A stretch of 64,000 nucleotides of DNA from an uncultured Clostridia bacterium. GTDB taxonomy: Bacteria > Bacillota_A > Clostridia > TANB77 > CAG-508. Positions within the stretch are counted from its first letter, which is position 1. Every line of letters begins with the position of its first letter. The DNA lies in assembly GCA_944393405.1 (NCBI GenBank), contig CALYAC010000009.1, positions 1 through 64,000 of the forward strand, given 5' to 3'. The notes under the pieces are model-generated. The model saw nothing but the letters and a program-made list of their open reading frames with translations, did not search any database and had not been told where the DNA came from. A program made the translations under genes and the position numbers. This document shows positions 44,251 to 51,866 of the stretch, one piece after another.

Positions 44251-44288
44251 AAAAAAGAAATTGAATTTTAATTTTCAATTTCTTTTTT
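44251..44288. terminator. Two-way terminator between pyrG and the bactofilin-like gene
   Basis: AAAAAAGAAATTGAA (44251-44265) pairs perfectly with TTCAATTTCTTTTTT (44274-44288). The A-run and T-run make it usable for both converging transcripts. Confidence 0.88.
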
Positions 44289-44338
44289 ATATCTTTTCTT
44301 ATTATTGTATTTTTTAGTGTACTCTATCACTTTTTCTA

Positions 44339-45490
44339 TTACTTTTTATCATCTACTTTATAAAGTGTTTTTCTTGTATAAAAATTCATACCAATCATAC
44401 CTAAACCAATTAAAGAAGTTATGATATTAACAATCGTTCCAAAATATGGAATGTATTTTAGTAATGAAAGTACTAACAATATTAAAAGTGAAATTAATAC
44501 AAAAGGCGTATTAGTTTTAAATGCAAATTTATTTGAAATAAGCTTTGAAGAAGCCATTGCAAATATAGTATTAGATATTGCAAATGCTAAGATTAATAAA
44601 CCTAATGCACATACAGCAATTGTACCACCAAATCCATAAGTAAATAATAGTAATAGTATTGAAATAGAAATTGTAGCAAAAGCTATTAAAAGACCTATCC
44701 AAAATGATTTACTACTATTATTTTTTAGCATCATTCCTAATCTGTTTTTTAATTCAGGTGATATCCATAGTGATAATAATATTACAGCTAAAGATAAAAC
44801 TAAACTTGTAATAATGCTTGAAACTGCAGACCATATAATGTCTTCAGTAGACTTTTGATTAAGTGGATTATATTTAATTTCACCACTTATTACACCATCA
44901 GGAATGGTTAATTCTGAATTAGACCAATAGTTTAAATTACCACTAACGATTGGCTCTTTAAAATCTTCAGTAAATACTAAATTAGAAGTATTTACATTTA
45001 AATCTCTTGAAACTTTTCCATAAAGAGTAACTTTTGATGAATAAAGATTTAAATTTCTACCTACAATACCAGATTCTTCTAATGTAAAATCATTTGAAAT
45101 AGCATATATATCAGAAACTATACCAGAAACAGATATTTTAGGTGAATAAGCAAAAACATTACCATATATCATCGCATCTTTTGAAATTTGTAATGAATTT
45201 GAAATAACTAATAAATCACCTATTATTTCTCCTGTAATATTTACATTATTTCCATATATTGCAACATTTCCATTAACTTTATTAGATATTTCAACATTAT
45301 CATTAAATAATAGTAAATCTGAATTCGTATATGTATCTTCTGTATTTGCTTTATCTGAATTAGTTGATGCTTCTTCTGCTGTACGAGGTTCTATAACTAA
45401 ATCATTACTTGCAAAGGCTGTATTAGTTAATAATATAAATAGTATTAAAAAGACACATAATAGAGTTCTTTTAAAAATTTTATTTTTCAC
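44339..45490 (-). CDS. Exported bactofilin-like (polymer-forming cytoskeletal) membrane protein
   Basis: A 383-residue protein with a signal peptide (residues 1-27, RTLLCVFLILFILLTNTAFA), then a right-handed beta-helix of short repeats (about 55-205: SNKVNGNVAIYGNNVNITGEIIGDLLVIS and similar) like that of bactofilins, then about four membrane helices (about 225-375). The export signal and membrane half set it apart from classic cytosolic bactofilins. It may form a scaffold at the outer membrane face. The start is a GTG at 45490 with AAGGAGGGA upstream. It lies 59 bases downstream of a Cys-rich peptide gene on the same strand. Confidence 0.82.
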   Translation of the reverse strand: MKNKIFKRTLLCVFLILFILLTNTAFASNDLVIEPRTAEEASTNSDKANTEDTYTNSDLLLFNDNVEISNKVNGNVAIYGNNVNITGEIIGDLLVISNSLQISKDAMIYGNVFAYSPKISVSGIVSDIYAISNDFTLEESGIVGRNLNLYSSKVTLYGKVSRDLNVNTSNLVFTEDFKEPIVSGNLNYWSNSELTIPDGVISGEIKYNPLNQKSTEDIIWSAVSSIITSLVLSLAVILLSLWISPELKNRLGMMLKNNSSKSFWIGLLIAFATISISILLLLFTYGFGGTIAVCALGLLILAFAISNTIFAMASSKLISNKFAFKTNTPFVLISLLILLVLSLLKYIPYFGTIVNIITSLIGLGMIGMNFYTRKTLYKVDDKK

Positions 45491-45549
45491 AAATATCCCT
45501 CCTTAAAACATAAAAGTATCATATAATTTTATATAAATTTTGTCAATGA

Positions 45550-45675
45550 TTATTTAGGTGAAAAGTATATACAATCTTTATTATCAATGGATATTTTTTG
45601 ATTTTTAATATTTTCTAGATTACACTTTCCATCAACTTGATAAATGCAGTTACAAGAACAATTGATATTTGTCAA
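45550..45675 (-). CDS. Cys-rich small protein, 41 aa
   Basis: The peptide reads TNINCSCNCIYQVDGKCNLE from its second residue and ends with KDCIYFSPK. The Cys pattern C-x-C-x-C-x7-C plus a late Cys resembles small metal-binding peptides common in Clostridia. I favour a TTG start at 45675 with GGGGTGA upstream; an in-frame ATG at 45696 lies only a few bases after a TATAAT and has no ribosome site. It sits between nth and the bactofilin-like gene, all on the minus strand. Confidence 0.6.
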   Translation of the reverse strand: MTNINCSCNCIYQVDGKCNLENIKNQKISIDNKDCIYFSPK

Positions 45676-45730
45676 AATAAAATCACCCCATGACATTATT
45701 ATAGGATGATTTATAAATAAATATACTAAT

Positions 45731-46384
45731 TTATTTGTTTTCTTTAAAATATTTACAATATGAATTAATAGGACATTCTAAGCATTTTGGAGATCTGGCA
45801 GTACAAATAGCTCTTCCATGATAAATTAAAATATGATTTACATCTTTTAAATATTCATAAGGAAATAGTGATAATAAATCTTGTTCTATTTTTTCTGGAG
45901 TATCCTTGTCTGAGAACCCAATTCTACCCGATAATCTTTTGGCATGAGTATCTACTGCAATGCCTTGAGGTTTATTAAATGCTTCAAGCATTACAACATT
46001 TGCAGTTTTCCTACCGACACCAGGAAGAGTAAGTAAATCTTCCATATTATCAGGTACTTGACTATTAAATTCATTTACGATTTTTTCAGCAGTTAATTTA
46101 ATATTCTTCGCTTTATTTTTATAAAATCCACAAGGATGTATTAATTCTTCTAATTTAGAAAGAGGGATATTTACAAAATCTTCTGGAGTGGAATATTTAG
46201 AAAAAATATTAGGAGTCGTCTTATTAACTCTTTCATCAGTACATTGAGCAGATAGAATTACTGCAATAAGCATTTCAAAAGGTGTTGAGAAATCTAAACT
46301 ACATTTAGCATCTGGGTATGTTTTTTTTAATATTTCTAATATTTTTATTGCGTCATTTTGGTTCATTGTATTTGATTTTTTCAT
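45731..46384 (-). CDS. nth: Endonuclease III
   Basis: Nth removes oxidised pyrimidines and nicks the abasic site. The 217-residue protein shows the helix-hairpin-helix LLTLPGVGRKTANVV with the catalytic Lys, the catalytic Asp in AVDTHAKRLSGR, and the C-terminal iron-sulphur loop with four Cys (CTARSPKCLECPINSYC). AAAGGACTG precedes the ATG, and an extended -10 promoter lies upstream. Divergent from the spore peptide genes. Confidence 0.97.
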   Translation of the reverse strand: MKKSNTMNQNDAIKILEILKKTYPDAKCSLDFSTPFEMLIAVILSAQCTDERVNKTTPNIFSKYSTPEDFVNIPLSKLEELIHPCGFYKNKAKNIKLTAEKIVNEFNSQVPDNMEDLLTLPGVGRKTANVVMLEAFNKPQGIAVDTHAKRLSGRIGFSDKDTPEKIEQDLLSLFPYEYLKDVNHILIYHGRAICTARSPKCLECPINSYCKYFKENK

Positions 46385-46413
46385 ATATGTATCAGTCCTT
46401 TCATATGAAATAT

Positions 46414-46422
46414 ATTATATCA
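46414..46422 (-). promoter_or_regulatory. Extended -10 promoter of nth
   Basis: Minus strand TGATATAAT, a perfect extended -10, 30 bases before the nth start codon. Confidence 0.6.
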
Positions 46423-46510
46423 TAATTATTAACTTTAATATATACTATAACATAAAATGGTAACAAATAAATTGAGCTAATAATATAATATATAAAAAGG
46501 AGGTAATAAT

Positions 46511-46660
46511 ATGTTAAGAGCGTTAAAGAAAACAATTGCTGTATGTTTAATTGGTTTAGGGCTTGGAATGTTACTTGTATTGTTACTTCCTATAGCAGGA
46601 TGGCTATTTGTGATTGGAATAGTTATTATAGCTGTTGGAATTATGTGGCTTTGTTGTTAG
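46511..46660 (+). CDS. Small membrane peptide upstream of spoVM, 49 aa
   Basis: The peptide starts MLRALKKTIAVCLIG and has two hydrophobic helices (LIGLGLGMLLVLLLPIAG and WLFVIGIVIIAVGIMWL) ending in Cys-Cys. AAAGGAGGTAATAAT is an excellent ribosome site. It lies 27 bases before spoVM on the same strand, so a sporulation role is likely. No named family is recognised. Confidence 0.75.
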   Translation: MLRALKKTIAVCLIGLGLGMLLVLLLPIAGWLFVIGIVIIAVGIMWLCC

Positions 46661-46687
46661 AATATTTGCTAAGGAGGGATTTTAGTA

Positions 46688-46768
46688 ATGACTATTATTG
46701 TAAAAAAAGTTCCAAAGTTTTTAAGAGGCTTTGTTAAATTGATTTTTGGAATCAAAGATAATACATAA
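46688..46768 (+). CDS. spoVM: Stage V sporulation protein SpoVM
   Basis: This 26-residue peptide, beginning MTIIVKKVPKFLRGF, matches SpoVM in length and in the core PKFL-x-G followed by a basic amphipathic helix. SpoVM binds the convex outer forespore membrane and directs SpoIVA coat assembly. AAGGAGGGA precedes the ATG. It follows a small membrane peptide gene, and a terminator follows it. It is the most specific sporulation marker in the window. Confidence 0.85.
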   Translation: MTIIVKKVPKFLRGFVKLIFGIKDNT

Positions 46769-46780
46769 GATTAAATATAA

Positions 46781-46830
46781 TAAAAAGAATTCTGGATAAG
46801 AATTTGTTATTCTTAAAAGAATTCTTTTTA
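46781..46830 (+). terminator. Terminator of the spoVM unit
   Basis: TAAAAAGAATTCT at the left (from 46781) pairs with AGAATTCTTTTTA at the right (to 46830), enclosing a second hairpin AAGAAT/ATTCTT. T-rich after the stem. Confidence 0.75.
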
Positions 46831-46853
46831 TGTAAATAAACTATATGAAAGTA

Positions 46854-46882
46854 TTGATTTTTAACTAATAATGTAATATAAT
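46854..46882 (+). promoter_or_regulatory. Promoter of alaS
   Basis: TTGATT (46854-46859), 17 bases, TATAAT (46877-46882). The leader is under 45 bases, so no T-box is possible. Confidence 0.75.
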
Positions 46883-46928
46883 TCTCTATATCCAAAATGT
46901 GAAAAATATGAAGAATAGGGGAAGATTA

Positions 46929-48683
46929 ATGAAAGCTATTGAAATTAGAAATAAATACTTAAATTTTTTTAAAAAACATGGACATGCAGTAATACCTAGT
47001 GCACCATTAATACCAGAAAATGATCCATCTGTTTTATTTACAACAGCAGGAATGCAACCATTAGTTCCATATTTATTAGGAGAAAAGCACCCAGAAGGAA
47101 AAAGAATTACTGATTATCAAAAGTGCTTAAGAACTAATGATATAGATGAAGTGGGTGATAATAGACATTTAACATATTTTGAAATGTTAGGTAACTGGTC
47201 TTTAGGAGATTATTTTAAAGAAGAATCTATAGCTATGAGTTTTGAATTTTTAACAAAAGAATTAGGAATTCCAGTAGAAAAGTTATCAGTAACTTGTTTT
47301 GCAGGAGATGAAGATGCACCAAGAGATGAAGTTACAGCAGAATGTTGGAAAAAAGCAGGAATTCCAGAAAATAAAATATATTATTATGGAAAAGATGATA
47401 ACTGGTGGATTGCTGGAGAAGAAGGACCATGTGGACCTGATACAGAAATGTTTTATGATACAGGTAAACCAGCTTGTTCACCTGACTGTCAACCATCTTG
47501 CGATTGTGGTAAATATGTTGAAATATGGAATAATGTATTTATGGAATATTACAAGACAAAAGAAGGAAAATATGAAAAATTAAAACAGCATAATGTTGAT
47601 ACAGGTCTTGGACTTGAAAGAATGACAATGTTATTACAAGGAAAAACAACACCTTTTGATACAGAACTATTTGCACCAGTTATGGAAAAGCTAAAAGAGC
47701 TTGCTAAAAATGATAACATAGAAAGCAGAAGAATAGTGGCAGAACATTTACGTGCAAGTATGATGGTAGTATCTGATGGTGGAAGACCATCTAATATAGA
47801 TAGAGGATATGTGTTAAGAAAACTAATAAGAAGAATGTCAAGACATTTAAATAAAATGCAAATAGATTTAAATGAGCTTGGAAATCTTATAGATTTAAAC
47901 ATTGATACATTAAAAGAAATGTATCCTGAGCTTGAAAAAAATAGAGATATAATAAAACAAGTAATAGTTGAAGAAAAAGATAAGTTTGTAAAAACATTAG
48001 CACATGGAGAAAAAGAATTTGAAAAAGCTATTAATAAAGCAAGAGAAGAGAATAAAAATGTTATAGATGGACAAACTATATTTAAACTATATGAAACATA
48101 TGGATTTCCTCCAGAAATTACAGCAGACTTAGCTAAAGAGCGAGGTTTTAAAATAGATAATTCTGAATTTGATAAATTATTTAAAGAGCATCAAGAAAAA
48201 TCAAGAATGGGAAGTGAGCAAAAGTTTAAAGGTGGCTTAGCTGAACAAAATGAAAAAACAATTGCTTATCACACAGCAACACATTTACTTCATAAAGCAT
48301 TACAGATAGTTCTAGGAGAACATGCTAAACAAAGAGGATCAAACATAACTACAGAAAGATTAAGATTTGATTTTTCACACCCAGAGAAAATGACAAAAGA
48401 GCAATTACAAGAAGTTGAAGATATAGTAAATGAGCAAATTAAAAGAGATTTACCTGTAACTTGTGAAGAAATGACTTTAGAGGAGGCAAAAAAATCTGGT
48501 GCAACAGGACTTTTTGAAAGTAAATATGGTGAAAAAGTAAAAGTATATACTATAGGTGACTTCAGTAAAGAAATATGTGGTGGACCTCATGTAACTCATA
48601 CAGGTGAATTAGGACATTTCAAAATAAAAAAAGAAGAATCAAGTTCAGCAGGAGTAAGAAGAATAAAAGCTATTTTAGAATAA
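46929..48683 (+). CDS. alaS: Alanyl-tRNA synthetase, short form without C-Ala domain
   Basis: The 584-residue protein covers the class II catalytic core (FFKKHGHAVIPSAPLIP, FTTAGMQPLVPYLLG, TGLGLERM), the tRNA-recognition helices, and the editing domain with zinc ligands HTATHLLHKAL and CGGPH. It ends right after the editing domain. Typical bacterial AlaRS has about 870-880 residues, so the linker and C-Ala (oligomerisation and tRNA-elbow binding) domain are absent, with no continuation downstream. A Cys-rich insert (CSPDCQPSCDCGKY) is kept. GGGGAAGA precedes the ATG at 46929. dtd at 22885 may back up its editing. Confidence 0.93.
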   Translation: MKAIEIRNKYLNFFKKHGHAVIPSAPLIPENDPSVLFTTAGMQPLVPYLLGEKHPEGKRITDYQKCLRTNDIDEVGDNRHLTYFEMLGNWSLGDYFKEESIAMSFEFLTKELGIPVEKLSVTCFAGDEDAPRDEVTAECWKKAGIPENKIYYYGKDDNWWIAGEEGPCGPDTEMFYDTGKPACSPDCQPSCDCGKYVEIWNNVFMEYYKTKEGKYEKLKQHNVDTGLGLERMTMLLQGKTTPFDTELFAPVMEKLKELAKNDNIESRRIVAEHLRASMMVVSDGGRPSNIDRGYVLRKLIRRMSRHLNKMQIDLNELGNLIDLNIDTLKEMYPELEKNRDIIKQVIVEEKDKFVKTLAHGEKEFEKAINKAREENKNVIDGQTIFKLYETYGFPPEITADLAKERGFKIDNSEFDKLFKEHQEKSRMGSEQKFKGGLAEQNEKTIAYHTATHLLHKALQIVLGEHAKQRGSNITTERLRFDFSHPEKMTKEQLQEVEDIVNEQIKRDLPVTCEEMTLEEAKKSGATGLFESKYGEKVKVYTIGDFSKEICGGPHVTHTGELGHFKIKKEESSSAGVRRIKAILE

Positions 48684-48707
48684 AAAATTATGAAAAGAGG
48701 TAATAAT

Positions 48708-49055
48708 ATGGAAAATTGTATTTTTTGCAAAATTATAAATAAGGAAATACCTTCAAAAATTGTATATGAAGACGATAAAGTAATGGCTTTTAATGATGTT
48801 AACCCTGCAGCTCCTATTCATATATTAGTAGTACCAAAAGTACATGTTGAAAAAATATTAGATGTTAAAGATGAAGAGATGGACTTAATAGCTCATATAT
48901 ATAAGGTAATAAATAAGATTGCAAGAGATGAAGGTTTTGCAGAAAATGGTTATAGAGTTATTACAAATTGTGGAAAAGATTCTGGACAAGAAGTAATGCA
49001 TTTACATTTTCATATATTAGCTGGAAAAGAATTAGGACCTAAAATAGTCGAATAA
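48708..49055 (+). CDS. HIT family (Hint-like) hydrolase
   Basis: A 115-residue histidine-triad protein that hydrolyses nucleoside phosphoramidates, including adenylates attached to Lys and aminoacyl-AMP. CIFCKIINKEIPSKIVYEDD opens the domain and HLHFHILAGKELG is the triad motif near the end. AAGAGGTAATAAT precedes the ATG at 48708. It follows alaS by 24 bases, so one transcript is likely. Confidence 0.95.
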   Translation: MENCIFCKIINKEIPSKIVYEDDKVMAFNDVNPAAPIHILVVPKVHVEKILDVKDEEMDLIAHIYKVINKIARDEGFAENGYRVITNCGKDSGQEVMHLHFHILAGKELGPKIVE

Positions 49056-49133
49056 ATAACAAAAGAGTAGAAAATCTGCTAAATATATGTTATAATATAT
49101 TTATGGAATTAAAGTAACAAGGGAGGAAGTAAT

Positions 49134-49838
49134 ATGGCTAAGAGTAGATATAATAAATCACTAACTGTGATTCTTGTAATAGTTATTATAGCAATAGTTG
49201 GATTACTTATATACTTTGGAATTGATGTTTATAGAAAGTATTACATTGAAAAGGAAGCAGGAGATGCAGTAAAACAATTTGAAGATCAAATAAATGAGAT
49301 TGCTTCAATATCTGGAGGTGCAGGAGGTATTGATGGAAACACTACACCAATAGATGTAAATGGAATATTTGATGATAAAGGCAACTCGACATCAGATGAT
49401 AGTGGAAATAGAGAAGGATCTGGAGTAAAATATAAAGGATATGATGTTTTAGGTATAATAGAAATTCCAGCAACTGATGTTAAGTATCCAATAATAGCAG
49501 ACTATGAAATGAGTATAGACGCAATGAATAAAGCTATTGTTAAAATGTATCCAGGAACAATTAATTTAAATGAAGTAGGAAATACAGTATTTGTTGGACA
49601 TAATTATCATGATGGAACTTTCTTCTCAAATAATAAGAGACTTGAAAATGGAGATAAAATATACATAACAGACAATACAGGAAGAAAAGTTACATATGAA
49701 ATATATAAGAAATATGAAACAAGTACAAGTGATTCAGAATATATGACAAGAGATACTAATGGAAAAAGAGAAATTTCATTATCTACTTGTACAGATGATA
49801 CAAAGATGAGATTAATAATCTGGGCAAGAGAAGTATAA
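49134..49838 (+). CDS. Sortase (class D-like transpeptidase)
   Basis: A 234-residue sortase that joins LPxTG-type proteins to the cell wall. An N-terminal membrane helix (about 9-30) is followed by a low-complexity Gly/Asp linker and the sortase barrel. The catalytic residues are His155 (VFVGHNYHDG), Cys219 (LSTCTDD) and Arg232 (WAREV). The class is uncertain. The LPQTG protein at 53136-54635 is the likely substrate in this window. GGGAGGAAG precedes the ATG. Confidence 0.92.
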   Translation: MAKSRYNKSLTVILVIVIIAIVGLLIYFGIDVYRKYYIEKEAGDAVKQFEDQINEIASISGGAGGIDGNTTPIDVNGIFDDKGNSTSDDSGNREGSGVKYKGYDVLGIIEIPATDVKYPIIADYEMSIDAMNKAIVKMYPGTINLNEVGNTVFVGHNYHDGTFFSNNKRLENGDKIYITDNTGRKVTYEIYKKYETSTSDSEYMTRDTNGKREISLSTCTDDTKMRLIIWAREV

Positions 49839-49855
49839 TAAATTATAAAAAATAG

Positions 49856-49884
49856 TTGACAAAAATAAAATGATGGGGTAAAAT
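49856..49884 (+). promoter_or_regulatory. Promoter of the tRNA-His/tRNA-Gln unit
   Basis: TTGACA (49856-49861), 17 bases, TAAAAT (49879-49884). Strong match, 25 bases before the first tRNA. Confidence 0.85.
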
Positions 49885-49908
49885 AGTATATGCAGTTGTG
49901 CAGAAGAT

Positions 49909-49986
49909 GGTGGATGTAGCGTAGTTGGTTAACGCGTCAGTTTGTGGCACTGAAGACCGTGGGTTCGAGTCCCATCTTCCACCCCA
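49909..49986 (+). tRNA. tRNA-His (GTG)
   Basis: The cloverleaf has D stem GCGT/ACGC, anticodon stem TCAGT/ACTGA with loop TTGTGGC (anticodon GTG), T arm GTGGG-TTCGAGT-CCCAT and encoded CCA (49984-49986). The extra G at 49909 pairs with C at position 73, the His identity feature. The acceptor stem GTGGATG/CTTCCAC has a T-T mismatch at 6:67. Confidence 0.93.
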
Positions 49987-49996
49987 TCAAATATAT

Positions 49997-50071
49997 TGGG
50001 CTGTAGCCAAGCGGTAAGGCACCAGACTTTGACTCTGGCATGCGCTAGTTCGAATCTAGCCAGCCCAACCA
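49997..50071 (+). tRNA. tRNA-Gln (TTG)
   Basis: Acceptor TGGGCTG/CAGCCCA, D stem GCC/GGC, anticodon stem CCAGA/TCTGG with loop CTTTGAC (anticodon TTG), T arm GCTAG-TTCGAAT-CTAGC, and encoded CCA (50069-50071). It shares a transcript with tRNA-His, 10 bases apart. Confidence 0.95.
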
Positions 50072-50077
50072 AAATAT

Positions 50078-50120
50078 AAACCTATGAATTACTGAAATAT
50101 CAGTAGATCATAGGTTTTTT
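50078..50120 (+). terminator. Terminator of the tRNA unit
   Basis: AAACCTATGA (50078-50087) pairs perfectly with TCATAGGTTT (50108-50117), with an inner TACTGA/TCAGTA stem, then T. Confidence 0.88.
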
Positions 50121-50174
50121 ATATTAATAATAACAAAAGTGATAAAGTAGAAAAATAATAAAAGCAATAAATAT

Positions 50175-50208
50175 ACCCACGACTTTCTTTAGTAAAGATA
50201 GCGTGGGT
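50175..50208 (-). terminator. Hairpin after the 50220 cassette gene
   Basis: ACCCACG (50175-50181) pairs perfectly with CGTGGGT (50202-50208), around an inner TCTTTA/TAAAGA stem. A weak T-rich tail on the minus strand suggests a terminator of the 50220 gene. Confidence 0.65.
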
Positions 50209-50219
50209 GTGTTGCTTAT

Positions 50220-51062
50220 TTAGTTGTCGCTTTCGTTATGGGTAGCTGGCTTCAGATAGTAGTCTGTGCCAAGAAGTGTCTTATCCACCCCTTTGTTAGG
50301 ATAATGTCTTTGAGCGATGTGCTCTTTGACATGAACTACGGTTCCATTTTTCTTGGTATAAGAGTAACCTCTTACCTTCCATCTGGAAAGGAGGTATTCT
50401 CGTACCTTTGCCTCCGCCTTGGGATTAGGCTTATCGATCTTTACGACTCTCCGGGTGTAAGGAATAGTCCTCTTTACTTTCTTCAAGACAGGATTTCCTT
50501 TTTTGCTGAGCCGATTTTCATATCCGATTTCGTTTTTGGTCATATGTTCAACCTCAACAATTTCGGTATTGTCAATATTTGCCGCTGCATACAGGTACAC
50601 ATACGTAACAATCTGTGTAGCTGATTTTGCAAGTTCTTTGATACTATCGGTAGAATAAGATCTAGTTGCTGCTTTGCTAGGTTTCAACATGCTTGCAGAG
50701 TAGCATTTACGACCTTCTGATTCTACTAATTTGTTGTAGAATACAGCATTAAGTATCCAAGTTCCCTGAATAAATACATCCATTGAAAACCAATCCTCAT
50801 GATCTTCAAAGAAGTTCACATAGATTTTTAAAGCAGGTTCTGCTTCTTGAACTTCAATGCAAACCCTCTGAAATACCATAGGGATTTTTTGACCAGCATA
50901 TAACTCATCTGCAAGATCACACAGATAGTTACGAAGCAAGCTGTCCTTAACATAAACTTTGTCCCCAAATTCCATTTGGGAATTTGTGGCAATTGGTCCC
51001 TCACCTAATTTCCGAATCTCATCCTTTGAAAATTCACTGTAGAATTTTTCCTTGGCTCCCAT
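50220..51062 (-). CDS. Orphan hypothetical protein, 280 aa, foreign composition
   Basis: I do not recognise this protein. It is soluble, with mixed strands and helices (PMVFQRVCIEVQEAEPALKI, IQGTWILNAVFYNKLV) and a basic C-terminal region with KKGNPVLKKVKRTIPYTRR and RGYSYTKKNGTVVHVKEHI, a style also seen in phage structural proteins. About 52 % GC in a sampled line against 25-30 % nearby. The ATG at 51062 follows AAAGGAGAAAAAA. It has its own promoter (51196-51224), a leader hairpin and a terminator, and faces against its neighbours, next to a tRNA unit. Confidence 0.8.
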   Translation of the reverse strand: MGAKEKFYSEFSKDEIRKLGEGPIATNSQMEFGDKVYVKDSLLRNYLCDLADELYAGQKIPMVFQRVCIEVQEAEPALKIYVNFFEDHEDWFSMDVFIQGTWILNAVFYNKLVESEGRKCYSASMLKPSKAATRSYSTDSIKELAKSATQIVTYVYLYAAANIDNTEIVEVEHMTKNEIGYENRLSKKGNPVLKKVKRTIPYTRRVVKIDKPNPKAEAKVREYLLSRWKVRGYSYTKKNGTVVHVKEHIAQRHYPNKGVDKTLLGTDYYLKPATHNESDN

Positions 51063-51087
51063 TTTTTTCTCCTTTGTCATTAGCAAC

Positions 51088-51110
51088 ACTAGGCTTAAGC
51101 TTAGCCTAGT
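51088..51110 (-). promoter_or_regulatory. Leader hairpin of the 50220 gene
   Basis: ACTAGGCT (51088-51095) pairs perfectly with AGCCTAGT (51103-51110), loop of 7, about 25 bases before the start codon. The AAGC-TTAGC pattern recurs in the leader near 51138-51156, so alternative pairing is possible. Confidence 0.5.
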
Positions 51111-51195
51111 AAACAATAGTTACTCTATAAGATAAAAGCTTGCGTTAAGCTAAGCCATATAAAAAAAGTAAATATATATAAAGTCTCCATACTTT

Positions 51196-51224
51196 ATTAT
51201 ACCATATAATTATGTAAATTTCAA
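51196..51224 (-). promoter_or_regulatory. Promoter of the 50220 cassette
   Basis: Minus strand TTGAAA (51224-51219), 17 bases, TATAAT (51201-51196). It implies a leader of about 130 bases. Confidence 0.8.
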
Positions 51225-51285
51225 TAAAAGAATGTTATACGTTTTTATATATAATAATATAATATTATTATATATTACTTTCGAG

Positions 51286-51313
51286 TTGAAAAATATTTCT
51301 TATATGATATACT
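51286..51313 (+). promoter_or_regulatory. Promoter of the 51374 gene
   Basis: TTGAAA (51286-51291), 16 bases, TATACT (51308-51313), with extended TGn. A perfect AT palindrome (arms of 12 at 51248-51259 and 51263-51274) lies between this and the divergent cassette promoter. Confidence 0.65.
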
Positions 51314-51373
51314 TAAACAGTATTTAATTATTTTTATAATAATTAATATAATAAAATAAAAGGAGATAGGAGT

Positions 51374-51757
51374 ATGACAATTTCAAGAGTTTATTTAACT
51401 AAGGATGATTCTTTAACAGCAGTTGTTTTAGAAGATGGTAAATATACCAACTTTATTTATGATCCTGAGCTTGTAGCAATGGATGGAGGAGGAATAATAG
51501 AAGAAGCTAAATATGGATTTCCAAGTGCATTATCTTATGAAGATGATATTTCAGAAGGAGATTCAATAGAGAATATGGCAAAACTTCAAGAAAGAGAAAG
51601 TACATTAATTTTAGAAGTAGGGGAAAATATAGTTATTTATCCTCAACGCATGAGTGAATATAGTAAGAACATGTTTGAACTTGAATTAGGAGAAGAACTT
51701 TGGAGTGAAATAGAACAAAAAGTAAATGGTGATGAGGGAGTTCAAATAGATATTTAA
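51374..51757 (+). CDS. Hypothetical protein, 127 aa, acidic
   Basis: A strongly acidic soluble protein starting MTISRVYLTKDDSLTAVVLE with mostly beta-type sequence, then an acidic helix (FELELGEELWSEIEQKV). No membrane helix or known motif. AAAGGAGATAGGAG precedes the ATG. Own promoter and terminator, so a single-gene unit. Composition is like that of the host. Confidence 0.75.
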   Translation: MTISRVYLTKDDSLTAVVLEDGKYTNFIYDPELVAMDGGGIIEEAKYGFPSALSYEDDISEGDSIENMAKLQERESTLILEVGENIVIYPQRMSEYSKNMFELELGEELWSEIEQKVNGDEGVQIDI

Positions 51758-51761
51758 TGAG

Positions 51762-51787
51762 AAGCAGCAAAATGAAGCTGCTTTTTA
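51762..51787 (+). terminator. Terminator of the 51374 gene
   Basis: AAGCAGC (51762-51768) pairs perfectly with GCTGCTT (51777-51783), followed by T. Confidence 0.88.
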
Positions 51788-51866
51788 TAAGTAAAATAAT
51801 ACTGAATATGGAAAAATAAAGTTATATATTATGTCATAAATAATAGAAAAATAAATGGAGATAAAA

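Noticed and set aside
46882..46928. T-box riboswitch upstream of alaS or aspS
   Set aside because: Leaders are too short and no T-box consensus is present; aspS has only a short hairpin.
49909..51116. Integrative element at the tRNA-His/tRNA-Gln locus
   Set aside because: No integrase and no repeat of a tRNA 3' end flank the 50220 gene; the tRNA unit and its terminator are intact.
51248..51274. Perfect AT palindrome (12-base arms) as an operator
   Set aside because: It is made only of A and T in a very AT-rich gap, so chance symmetry is likely; noted only with the promoter.
51757..51866. yybP-ykoY manganese riboswitch upstream of mntP
   Set aside because: The 110-base gap holds only the terminator of the upstream gene and AT-rich sequence; no matching structure was seen.
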